A stretch of DNA of 64,000 nt from Lethocerus indicus (Eukaryota > Arthropoda > Insecta > Hemiptera > Belostomatidae). The notes beneath the pieces were generated by a model. The model searched no databases. It had not been told where the DNA came from and saw nothing but the letters and a program-made list of their open reading frames with translations. The translations under genes and the position numbers were made by a program. Shown here one piece after another: positions 37,683 through 47,812 of this stretch (positions are counted from its first letter, which is position 1; every line of letters starts with the position of its first letter). The stretch is from positions 3,040,925 through 3,104,924 of the forward strand of contig JACDQD010000003.1 in NCBI GenBank assembly GCA_019843655.1, in the 5' to 3' direction.

Positions 37683-37883
37683 CCGGTAGGAACGCTTGAA
37701 ACGATCCAAAATCGCTTCGAAAATGCGGTTTTTCACAAAAAAAAATGGGGTTTTTAGGCGCAAAAATTGGGTTTTTAGGCGAAAATCGCCCCAAAAATGG
37801 GGTTTTTAGGCCCAAAAGTTGGGTTTTTAGACGCAAAATTGGCCCTAAAATGCGATTTTTAGGCCGGTAGGAACGCTTGAAAC
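37683..37883 (+). repeat. Satellite island flanked by a 20-bp direct repeat
   Basis: CCGGTAGGAACGCTTGAAAC occurs at 37683-37702 and again exactly at 37864-37883. The sequence between is about 160 bases of the ~53-bp satellite type (GGGGTTTTTAGGC, GACGCAAAATTGG). The flank pair could be a duplication made when the island inserted, or a tandem duplication. Confidence 0.6.
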
Positions 37884-37894
37884 AATCTGTTGAT

Positions 37895-38062
37895 CACCTG
37901 CTATCCCGGATTTTTTCCTGTTTTTGGTATCCGCCCACTGGGAAAACTGATTCGGGGCCACTCCGACGTTCGGAATCGTCAGGCGGGAGTCAACCCCTGG
38001 TAACCGAGAGTGATGCCGCAGTATTACACCACAACTACCGGAAGTTCTGGTCGCCGAAAATA
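37895..38062 (+). mobile_element. Family B element, first of two adjacent copies
   Basis: CCCGGATTTTTTCCTGTTTT begins one arm. GAGTCAACCCCTGGTAACCG and GCAGTATTACACCACAACTA match the corresponding arm of the next copy (38310-38345). The inner part contains CGACGTTCGGAATCGTCAGG, a short inverted repeat. Confidence 0.5.
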
Positions 38063-38079
38063 TCTGCCGGTGGGATCGG

Positions 38080-38365
38080 TTAAAATACCGTGGGAAGAAC
38101 CTCGTTTGGCAGGGGTTTTTTCCTGTTTTCGGAAATCATTCGAGCGAGCTCCACTCTACACCGTTGACCAATGACGATGGGAACAAGAGCTTCCGAAACG
38201 TCGAAAGCAGAAAACTCTCCAGTCGGAGACAAAACTCCATCCAATCGGAGCTCAATCGGGTGGTTTCCAAACACAGGAAAAATCCCGGAATGGGGCGCGT
38301 CAACCCCTGCCAACCGAGCATTGTTCCCACAGTATTATGCGTTATCCTGCCGGAAGTCGGTGACG
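38080..38365 (+). mobile_element. Family B element, second copy, with inverted arms
   Basis: The left arm, ACCGTGGGAAGAACCTCGTT with TTGGCAGGGGTTTTTTCCTG, is the approximate complement of the right arm AAACACAGGAAAAATCCCGG with TCAACCCCTGCCAACCGAGC. The centre holds ATGACGATGGGAA and CTTCCGAAACGTC, the same order of boxes as the family A ribozyme-like core (TGANGA, stem, GAAAC, GTC), but the leading C is A and stem I does not pair. Confidence 0.55.
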
Positions 38366-38555
38366 ATGTTCTCTGTCTCCATGCTCGCTGGTCTGTTCTA
38401 GACCGGTATTCTACCGGCTGGACGCACGTAACGACGCCTGCGCCCGGGTGATCGGTTTTGATCGCGGTCGCTGCACGTTAAGCCCAAGTGCGTGCTTTAT
38501 GAGCGGACTCAACACCGCTGTTGAAGACGCGTTATCGGTCTCCCGCCATATTTAC
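38366..38555 (+). mobile_element. Family A degraded copy
   Basis: CTCTGTCTCCATGCTCGCTG and TCTAGACCGGTATTCTACCG match the left arm. CACCGCTGTTGAAGACGCG near 38510-38530 is a worn right-arm box. The copy follows directly on family B sequence. Confidence 0.4.
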
Positions 38556-38964
38556 CCGAGATCTCGTTACACTCTGTTTATCTCCGTTCGAACGCCACTC
38601 CGACCATTCTACTAATAGTCCGAGCGACTGTAGATTATTCAGTTGAACGAACTTCCAACCGCCTTCCTATACAATCTTTTATTTTCAGTCGATTCCTTGA
38701 AACAGAATATTCCTCGACCAAAGCATTTTTCTTCCTGTCCGATAAATAATAATTCTTCCTGTCCTTGCGATAATCGACGCAGTAATAAAATCATATTTAG
38801 TTCGCAGTTTGAAACGTTAAACTTGAAACCGAGAAATATTCTTTCAATTTGTGCCCAGATTTAATGGTTTTTATGGGAAAAGAAAATGGAAATCTGGAAG
38901 AATTTTTAAAACATAATTCCGCCGTTTCAGTGGCAAATTTAACTCAAGTTTGCGGTTATCGGCA

Positions 38965-39420
38965 ATATCGGCACAAAAATGCGGTTTTTAGGCGCAAAAT
39001 CTGCCCAAAAATGCGGTAATTAGGCGCAAAATCTGCCCACAAATGAGGTAATTAGGCGCAAAATAAGCGTTTTTAGACGAAAAATGGCGTTTTTTCCGTG
39101 AAAACGGCGCAAAATCGGCTCAAAAATGCTGTTTTTAGGTCCAAAAATTGGGTTCTTAGGCGCAAAATCGGCTCAAAAGTGGAGTTCTAAGGCCCAAAAA
39201 TGGGGTTTTTAGGGAAAAATAGGCTTCAAAATGCGGTTATAAGCCCCAAAAATGGCGTTAGTAGCACCACAATCGGGTCATAAATAGGCGCAAAATCGGC
39301 CGAAAAATACAGGCCAAAAAATGGGGTTTATAGGCTCAAAAACGGCACGAAAATGCGGTTTTTGGGCACAAAATTGGCTCAAAAATGCTGTTATAAGGCC
39401 CAAAAATGGGGTTTTAGGCG
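38965..39420 (+). repeat. Divergent edge of the ~53-bp satellite
   Basis: Irregular units alternate GGCGCAAAATCGGC with CCAAAAATGGGGTTTTTAGG. Spacing and bases vary more than in the array that follows, as expected for older edge units. Confidence 0.85.
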
Positions 39421-41086
39421 GCAAATTGGCCCAAAATGCGGTTTTAGGCGCAAAATTGGCCCAAAAATGCGGTTTTTGGCCAAAATGGCATTTTGACCAA
39501 AATTGGGTTTTTAGGCGCAAAATGCGGTTTTTAGGCCAAAATGGCATTTTAGACGCAAAATTGGCATAAAAAGCGGTTTTAGGCCCAAAAATGGCATTTT
39601 AGACGCAAAATTGGCAAAATGCGGTTTTTAGGCCCAAAATGGCATTTTAGACGGCAAAAAAATTGAAAATGGCATTTTAGACGGCAAAATTGGCGGGTTT
39701 TAGGCCCAAAATGGCATTTTTAGACGCAAAATTGGCAAAATGCGGTTTTAGGCCCAAAAATGGCATTTTTAGACGCAAATTGGCCTGAAAATGGGTTTTT
39801 AGGCCAAAAATGGCATTTTTAAACGCAAAATTGGCCCAAAATGTGGTTTTAGGACCAAAAATGGCATTTTAGACGCAAAATTGGCCCCAAAATGGCATTT
39901 TAGACGCAAAATTGGCCCGAAAATGTGGTTTTTAGACCAAAAAACTGGTATTTTTAGACGCAAAATTGGCCCAAAATTTTTTTAGGCCAAAAATGGCAAA
40001 ATTTTAGACGCAAATTGGCCCAAAAATGGGTTTTTAGGACCAAAAATGGCATTTTAGACGCAAATTGGCCCTAAAATTGGTTTTAGGTCAAAAATGGCAT
40101 TTTAGACGCAAATTGGCATAAATGCGGTTTTTAGGACCCAAAATGGCATTTTAGACGCAAAATTGGCCCAAAATGCGTTTTAGGCCAAAATGGCATTTTA
40201 GACGCAAAATTGGCCTGAAAATGGTTTTAGGCCAAAATGGCATTTTAGACGCAAAATTGGCCCAAAAATGGTTTTAGGCCAAAATGGCATTTTTAGACGC
40301 AAATTGGCTTTAAAAATGGCATTTTAGACGCAAAATTGGCCTTTTAGGCCCAAAATGGCATTTTAGACGCAAAATTGGCCTGAAAATGGTTTTAGACCAA
40401 AAATGGCATTTTTAGACGCAAAATTGGCCAAAAATGCGGTTTTAGGCCCAAAATGGCATTTTAGACGCAAAATTGGCCCAAATGCGGTTGTTAGGCCCAA
40501 AATGGCATTTTTAGACGCAAATTGGCCCAAAAATGGTTTTTAGACGCGCCCAAAATGGCATTTTAGACGCAAAATTGGCCCAAAATTTTTAGGCATTTTA
40601 GACGCAAAATTGGCCAAAATAGGCCAAAATGGCATTTTAGACGCAAAATTGGCCTAAAAATGTTTTAGGCCAAAATGGCATTTTTAGACGCAAATTGGCA
40701 AAAATATAAAATTTTTTAGACGCAAAATTGGCAAAAATGGCATTTTTAGACGCAAAATTGGCATAAAAATTTTAGGCTAAAATGGCATTTTAGACGCAAA
40801 TTGGCCTAAAATGTGTTTTAGGCCAAAAATGGCATTTTAGACGCAAAATTGGCCTAAAATGAGGTTTTTAGGCCAAAATGGCATTTTTAGACGCAAAATT
40901 GGCCCAAAAAGGCCCAAAATGGCATTTTAGACGCAAAATTGGCCCAAAATGTTTTTTAGGCCCAAAATGGCATTTTAGACGCAAAATTGGCCAAAATGCG
41001 GTTTTAGGAGAAAATGGCATTTTAGAAAAATTAAAACATGGCAGACGCAAAATTGGCAGGCCAAAAATTTTTAGCGCAAATTGGCC
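39421..41086 (+). repeat. ~53-bp tandem satellite array, segment 1
   Basis: The unit is roughly GACGCAAAATTGGCCC, AAAAATGCGGTTTTTAGGCC, CAAAAATGGCATTTTTA, about 53 bp when full and usually 45-51 bp here because A, T, G and C runs are shortened. The two halves are related to each other (CCAAAAATG-x-TTTTTAG), so the unit is itself an ancient dimer. Open frames over it are repeats of the unit and not genes. Confidence 0.95.
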
Positions 41087-41815
41087 CCTTGTGGGTAATA
41101 ATGGGGCCGATATTTGAAAATCGAAAACCTAAATTTTCGATTTCCGAGCCCTCCTTTAGGGGCAAGTGTAGCTCATTAATACACTTGTGGGTGCAATATG
41201 GGGCCGATATCTGAAAAATTTTCGAAAACCTAAATTTTCGATTTCCGAGCCCCTCCTTTTAGGGGCAAGTGTAGCTCACATTAATACACTTGTGGGTGCA
41301 ATATGGGGCCGATATCTGAAAATTTTCGAAAACCTAAATTTTCGATTTCGAGCCCTCCTTTTAGGGGCAAGTGTAGCTCATTTAATACACTTGCAATATG
41401 CCGATATCTGAAAATTTTCGAAAACCTAAATTTTCGATTTCCGAGCCTCCTTTAGGGGCAAGTGTAGCTCACATTAATACACTTGAATATGGGGCCGATA
41501 TCTGAAAATTTTCGAAAACCTAAATTTTCGATTTCCGAGCCCTCCTTTTAGGGGCAAGTGTAGCTCACATTAATACACTTGTGGGTGCAATATGATATCT
41601 GAAAATTTTCGAAAACCTAAATTTTCGATTTCTCCTTTAGGCAAGTGTAGCTCACATTAATACACTTGTGGGTGCAATATGATATCTGAAAATTTTCGAA
41701 AACCTAAATTTTCGATTTCTCCTTTAGGCAAGTGTAGCTCACATTAATACACTTGTGGGTGCAATAATATCTGAAAATTTTCGAAAACCTAAATTTTCGA
41801 TTTCCTTTCAGGGGC
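41087..41815 (+). repeat. 104-bp satellite block A, shortened units
   Basis: About eight units of a sequence unrelated to the 53-mer, each containing CGAAAACCTAAATTTTCGAT and CAAGTGTAGCTCACATTAA. Many units have lost GGGGCC, CCGAGCCC or one or two bases of a run. Entry is from an AAATTGGCCC end of the 53-mer into the GGGGCCGATAT part of the 104-mer. Confidence 0.95.
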
Positions 41816-43012
41816 CTTAACTCTTTCAAAATGGTTTTAGACGCATTGGTATAAAAATGGTTTTAGGTGATTTCGCAAAATTGGCCCGCATCCAAAATGG
41901 CATTTTCGCAAAATTGGCCTAAAATTGTTTTTAGGCCAAAAATGGCATTTTTAGACGCAAAATTGGCCCAAAAATGCGGTTTTAGGACCAAAATGGCATT
42001 TTAGACGCAAAATTGGCCCCCAAAATGGCATTTTTAGACGCAAAATTGGCCCAAAAATTTTTTAGGCCAAAATGGCATTTTAGACGCAAAATTGAAAATG
42101 GCATTTTTAGCCCAAAATGACATTTTAGACGCAAAATTGGCCCAAAATGCTTTTTAGGCCAAAAATGGCATTTTTAGACGCAAAATTGGCCTAAAATGCG
42201 GTTTTAGGACCAAAATAGCATTTTAGACGCAAATTGGCAAAAATGTTTTAGGCCAAAATGGCATTTTAGACGCAAAATTGGCCCAAAAATTTTAAACGCA
42301 AATTTTTTTAGGCCAAAAATGGCATTTTAGACGCAAAATTGGCCAAAAATGGTTTTAGGACCAAAATGGCATTTTTAGACGCAAAATTGGCCTGAAAATG
42401 CGGTTTTAGGCCAAAATGGCATTTTAGACGCAAAATTGGCCCAAAAAGCGGTTTTAGGCCAAAATGGCATTTTAGACGCAAAATTGGCCCAAAATGCGGT
42501 TTTAGGCCCAAAATGGCATTTTAGACGCAAAATTGGCAAAAATGGTTTTAGACCAAAATGGCATTTTAGACGCAAAATTGGCAAAAATGGTTTTTAGGCC
42601 AAAATGGCATTTTAGACGCAAAATTGGCAAAAATGGTTTTTAGGCCAAAATGGCATTTTAGACGCAAAATTGGCCTAAAAATGGTTTTTAGGCCAAAATG
42701 GCATTTTTAGACGCAAAATTGGCCTAAAATGCGGTTTTAGGCCAAAAATGGCATTTTAGACGCAAAATTGGTATAAAAAGCGGTTTCTAGGCCAAAATGG
42801 CATTTTTAGACGCAAAATTGGCCCAAAATGTTTTTTAGGACAAAATGGCATTTTAGACGCAAAATTGGCCCATTTTTAGGCCAAAAATGGCATTTTTAGA
42901 CGCAAAATTGGTAAAAAAGAGTTTTAGGCCAAAATGGCATTTTTAGACGCAAAATTGGCCCAAAATGCTGGTTTTTAGGGCAAAATGGCATTTTAGACGC
43001 AAAATTGGCCCG
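41816..43012 (+). repeat. ~53-bp satellite array, segment 2
   Basis: Same unit and orientation as segment 1. It begins raggedly, with a mixed piece (GGTGATTTCGCAAAATTGGC), then becomes regular. Confidence 0.95.
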
Positions 43013-43550
43013 ATGTAAATTATGGGGCCGATATCTGAAAATTTTCGAAAAACCTAAATTTTCGATTTCCGAGCCCTCCTTTTAGGGGCAAGTGTAGCTC
43101 ACATTAATACACTTGTGGGTGCAATATGGGGCCGATATCTGAAAATTTTCGAAAAACCTAAATTTTCGATTTCCGAGCCCCTCCTTTTAGGGGCAAGTGT
43201 AGCTCACATTAATACACTTGTGGGTGCAATATGGGCCGATATCTGAAAATTTTCGAAAACCTAAATTTTCGATTTCCGAGCCCTCCTTTTAGGCAAGTGT
43301 AGCTCACATTAATACACTTGTGGGTGCAATATGGGGCCGATATCTGAAAATTTTCGAAAAACCTAAATTTTCGATTTCGAGCCTCCTTTAGGGGCAAGTG
43401 TAGCTCACATTAATACACTTGGGCAATATGGGGCCGATATCTGAAAATTTTCGAAAACCTAAATTTTCGATTTCGAGCCCTCCTTTAGGGGCAAGTGTAG
43501 CTCACATTAATACACTTGTGGTGACAATATGGGGCCGATTCTGAAAATTT
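43013..43550 (+). repeat. 104-bp satellite block B
   Basis: About five units, better preserved than block A and worse than block C. It enters at ATGGGGCCGATATC and leaves at the same point of the unit (ATGGGGCCGATTCTG), so it holds close to a whole number of units. Confidence 0.95.
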
Positions 43551-45508
43551 TAAAATTGTCACATAGTTCCACAAAATGGCATTTTTAGACGCAAAATTAA
43601 AAACCAAAAATGGCATTTTAGACGCAAAATTGGCCCAAAATGAAAATTTTAGGCCCAAAAATGGCATTTTAGACGCAAAATTGGCCCAAAATGTGGTTTT
43701 AGGACCAAAAATGACATTTTAGACGCAAAATTGGCAAAATGCGGTTTTAGGCCAAAAATGGCATTTTTAGACGCAAAATTGGCAAAATGGTTTTAGGCCA
43801 AAATGGCATTTTTAGACGCAAAATTGGCCCAAAAATGGCATTTTTAGACGCAAAATTGGCCCGAAAATGCGGTTTTTAGGCCCAAAAATGGCATTTTTAG
43901 ACGCAAAATTGGCCCGAAAATGCGGTTTTTAGGCCCAAAAATGGCATTTTTAGACGCAAAATTGGCAAAAATGTGGTTTTAGGACCAAAATTGCAAAAAA
44001 AATGGCATTTTAGACGCAAAATTGGCCCAAAAATGGTTTTTAGGCCAAAAATGGCATTTTTAGACGCAAAATTGGCCCAAAAATGTTTTAGGCCAAAAAT
44101 GGCATTTTAGACGCAAAATTGGCCTGAAAATGTGGTTTTTAGGCCAAAATGGCATTTTAGACGCAAAATTGGCCCAAAATGGGTTTTAGGCCAAAAATGG
44201 CATTTTAGACGCAAAATTGGCAAAATGCTGTTTTTAGGCCAAAAATGGCATTTTTAGACGCAAAATTGGCAAAATTTTTAGGCCCAAAAATGGCATTTTA
44301 GACGCAAAATTGGCCCGAAAAATTTTTTTAGGCCCAAAATGGCATTTTAGACGCAAAATTGGCAAAAATTGGCATTTTTAGGCCCAAAATGGCATTTTTT
44401 AGACGCAAAATTGGCCCAAAATGTGGTTTTAGGACCAAAAGGCATTTTTAGACGCAAAATTGGCCCCAAAATGGCATTTTTAGACGCAAAATTGGGTGAG
44501 GAAAAATGGCATTTTTAGACGCAAAATTGGCCCAAAATTTTTAAAATGGCATTTTAGACGCAAAATTGTCCCAAAAATGGCATTTTAGACGCAAAATTGG
44601 CAAAAATGAGGGCCAAAAATGGCATTTTAGACGCAAAATTGGCCAAAAATGGTGTTTTAGGCCCAAAAATGGCATTTTAGACGCAAAATTGGCCTGAAAA
44701 TGCGGTTTTAGGCCCAAAATGGCATTTTTAGACGCAAAATTGGCCCAAAAATGGCATTTTAGACCAAAAATGGCATTTTAGACGCAAAATTGGCCTGAAA
44801 ATGCGGTTTTAGGCCCAAAATGGCATTTTTAGACGCAAAATTGGCCCAAAAATGGCATTTTAGACCAAAATGGCATTTTTAGACGCAAAATTGAAAATGC
44901 GGTTTTAGGCCAAAATGGCATTTTTAGACGCAAAATTGGCCTAAAATGTTTTTAGGCCAAAAATGGCATTTTTAGACGCAAAATTGGCCCAAAATTGGTT
45001 TTAGGCCCAAAAATGGCATTTTTAGACGCAAAATTGGCCCAAAAATGTGGTTTTTAGGACCAAAAATGGCATTTTTAGACGCAAAATTGGCCCGAAAATT
45101 TTTAGGCCCAAAAATGGCATTTTTAGACGCAAAATTGGCCCAAAAATGCTGTTTTTAGGACCAAAAATTGCATTTTTAGACGCAAAATTGGCATAAAAAG
45201 CGGTTTCTAGGCCAAAAAATGGCATTTTTAGACGCAAAATTGGCCCAAAAATTTGGTTTTTAGGACCAAAAATGGCATTTTTAGACGCAAAATTGGCCCA
45301 AAAATGCTGTTTTTAGGCCAAAAAATGGCATTTTTAGACGCAAAATTGGCATAAAAAGAGGTTTCTAGGCCAAAAATGGCATTTTTAGACGCAAAATTGG
45401 CCCAAAAATGCTGTTTTTAGGCCCAAAAATGGCATTTTTAGACGCAAAATTGGCCCGAAAATGTGGTTTTTAGGCCAAAAATGGCATTTTTAGGCGCAAA
45501 ATTGGCCC
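43551..45508 (+). repeat. ~53-bp satellite array, segment 3
   Basis: Same unit, with full-length homopolymer runs becoming more common towards 45 kb. A locally duplicated two-unit block is seen near 44690-44880. Confidence 0.95.
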
Positions 45509-46358
45509 ATGGGGCCGATATTTGAAAATTTTCGAAAAACCTAAATTTTCGATTTCCGAGCCCTCCTTTTAGGGGCAAGTGTAGCTCACATTAATACACT
45601 TGTGGGTGCAATATGGGGCCGATATCTGAAAATTTTCGAAAAACCTAAATTTTCGATTTCCGAGCCCTCCTTTTAGGGGCAAGTGTAGCTCACATTAATA
45701 CACTTGTGGGTGCAATATGGGCCGATATCTGAAAATTTTCGAAAAACCTAAATTTTCGATTTCCGACCCCTCCTTTTAGGGGCAAGTGTAGCTCACATTA
45801 ATACACTTGTGGGTGCAATATGGGGCCGATATCTGAAAATTTTCGAAAACCTAAATCTTTCGATCTCCGACCCCTCCTTTAGGGGGGGGCAAGTGCGGGT
45901 AGCTCACATTAATACACTTGTGGGTGCAATATGGGGCCGATATCTGAAAATTTTCGAAAAACCTAAATTTTCGATTTCCGAGCCCTCCTTTTAGGGGCAA
46001 GTGTAGCTCACATTAATACACTTGTGGGTGCAATATGGGGCCGATATCTGAAAATTTTCGAAAAACCTAAATTTTCGATTTCCGAGCCCTCCTTTTAGGG
46101 GCAAGTGTAGCTCACATTAATACACTTGTGGGTGCAATATGGGGCCGATATCTGAAAATTTTCGAAAAACCTAAATTTTCGATTTCCGAGCCCTCCTTTT
46201 AGGGGCAAGTGTAGCTCACATTAATACACTTGTGGGTGCAATATGGGGCCGATATCTGAAAATTTTCGAAAAACCTAAATTTTCGATTTCCGAGCCCTCC
46301 TTTTAGGGGCAAGTGTAGCTCACATTAATACACTTGTGGGTGCAATATGGGACCGATC
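45509..46358 (+). repeat. 104-bp satellite block C, near-perfect units
   Basis: About eight units. Successive GTGGGTGCAATATGGGGCC starts at 45602 and 45706 give a period of exactly 104. Most units are nearly identical apart from one at 45840-45900 with added G and C. Each unit contains a perfect inverted pair CAAGTGTA...TACACTTG separated by 11 bases. Confidence 0.95.
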
Positions 46359-46394
46359 TGAGAAAAATTTTTTTACACATTTTTTACACATTTT

Positions 46395-46995
46395 TTAGTT
46401 TTTAAACACAAAAATGGGGTTTTTAGGCGCAAAAACGGCACAAAAATGTGGTTTCTTGGTCCAAAAATGGGGTTTTTGGTTTTTAGGCCAAATAATGAGG
46501 GGTTTTAGGCGCAAAATCGGCCCAAAAATGCGGTTTTTAGGTGCAGAATTGGCCCAAGAATGCTGTTTTTAGGCAAAAAAATGTTGATTTTCGGCGCAAA
46601 ATTGGCCCAAAAATGCGGTTTTTTGGCCGAAAAATGAAGTTTTTAGGCGCAAAATTGGCCAAAAATGAGGTTTTTAGGCCCAAAAGTGGGGTTTTTAGGT
46701 GCAAAATCGGCACAAAAATGCGGTTTTTGGCCCAAAAATGCGGTTTTTAGACGCATAATCCTCACATGAATAGGGTTTTTTGGCGCAAAATTGGGTCAAA
46801 AATGCGGTTTTTAGACCCAGAAATGAAGATTTTTGGCACAAAATTGGCCAAAAATGAGAGTTTAGGCCCAAAAATGAGGTTTTTAGGTCCAAAAATGGGG
46901 TTTATAGGTGCAATATCAGCACAAAAATGCGGTTTTACGCAAAAAAATGAGGTTCTTAGGTACAAAATGGGTCCGAAAATGCTGTTTTTAGGCCT
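46395..46995 (+). repeat. Divergent right edge of the ~53-bp satellite
   Basis: Units such as GGCGCAAAATCGGCCCAAAA and TGCGGTTTTTAGG with many substitutions, mirroring the divergent left edge at 38965-39420. Confidence 0.9.
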
Positions 46996-46999
46996 AAAA

Positions 47000-47135
47000 A
47001 TGAAGTTTAGAAAATGATCTGGGAAAAACCTAAATTTTCGATTTTTAACCCACCGTTTCAGGGGCAAGTGTAACTCACATTGGTACACTTGTGGGTGGAA
47101 TATGGGATCGATCTGGGATAATTCTCGAAAAACCC
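47000..47135 (+). repeat. Diverged single 104-bp unit
   Basis: AAAACCTAAATTTTCGATTT, GGGGCAAGTGTAACTCACAT and CTTGTGGGTGGAATATGGG match the 104-mer with several substitutions. The hairpin arm has one change. Confidence 0.85.
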
Positions 47136-47137
47136 AA

Positions 47138-47763
47138 ATACGGCATTTTATACCCCATTTCACGCCTAAAACACCATTTTTGGGTCTAAAAACAGCATTT
47201 TTGGGCCGGTTTTGCGTCCAGAAACTCAATTTTTTTGCCTAAAAACCGCATTTTCGGGCTGATTTTGCGCCTAAAGACCCCATTTTTGGGCCTGAAAACA
47301 TTTTTAATACGATTTCGGGCTTAAAAACCGCATTTTAGGGCTCATTTCGCGCCTAGAAACCCCAGTTTCGGGTCTAGAAACCCAATTTTTGAGTCCATTT
47401 TGTGCCAAAAAATCCATTTTTGGTCTGATTTTGCGACTAAAACAACATTTTCGGGCCTAAATACCCCATTTTTAGGCCGATTTTTCGCCTAAAATCCCTA
47501 TTTTAGAGCATATTTCGGGCCTAGAAACCTCATTTCGCGCCAAATAACCCCATTTTTGGCCCTAAAAACCGCATTTTAGAGTTCATAATGGCCGATTTTG
47601 CGACCAAAACACCATTTTCGGGCCTAAATACATACCCCATTTTTATGCCGATTTTGCTTCTAAATCACATTTTTTTTGTCTAACAACACCATTTTTGTGT
47701 CAATTTCGGACCTAAGAACCGCATTTTTTGGCCGATTTTGCGCCTTGGAACCCCATTTTGGGT
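47138..47763 (-). repeat. ~53-bp satellite type in inverted orientation
   Basis: Read on the + strand it shows CATTTTTGGGCC, GATTTTGCGCCTAAA and AACCGCATTTT, the complement of the units at 38.9-46.99 kb. Units are divergent. At about 47765-47812 orientation flips back (GTGCAAAATTGGCCC). Confidence 0.9.
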
Positions 47764-47812
47764 TTGCAGTATTTGGGTGCAAAATTGGCCCAAAATTGAG
47801 GTTTTAGGCTTC

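Noticed and set aside
39421..46358. Regular spacing considered as CRISPR-like array
   Set aside because: There are no unique spacers; units are contiguous satellites in a eukaryotic intron.
46762..47229. 155-codon minus-strand frame
   Set aside because: Made of satellite units, with residues repeating with the unit (FGP-K-IFGP patterns).
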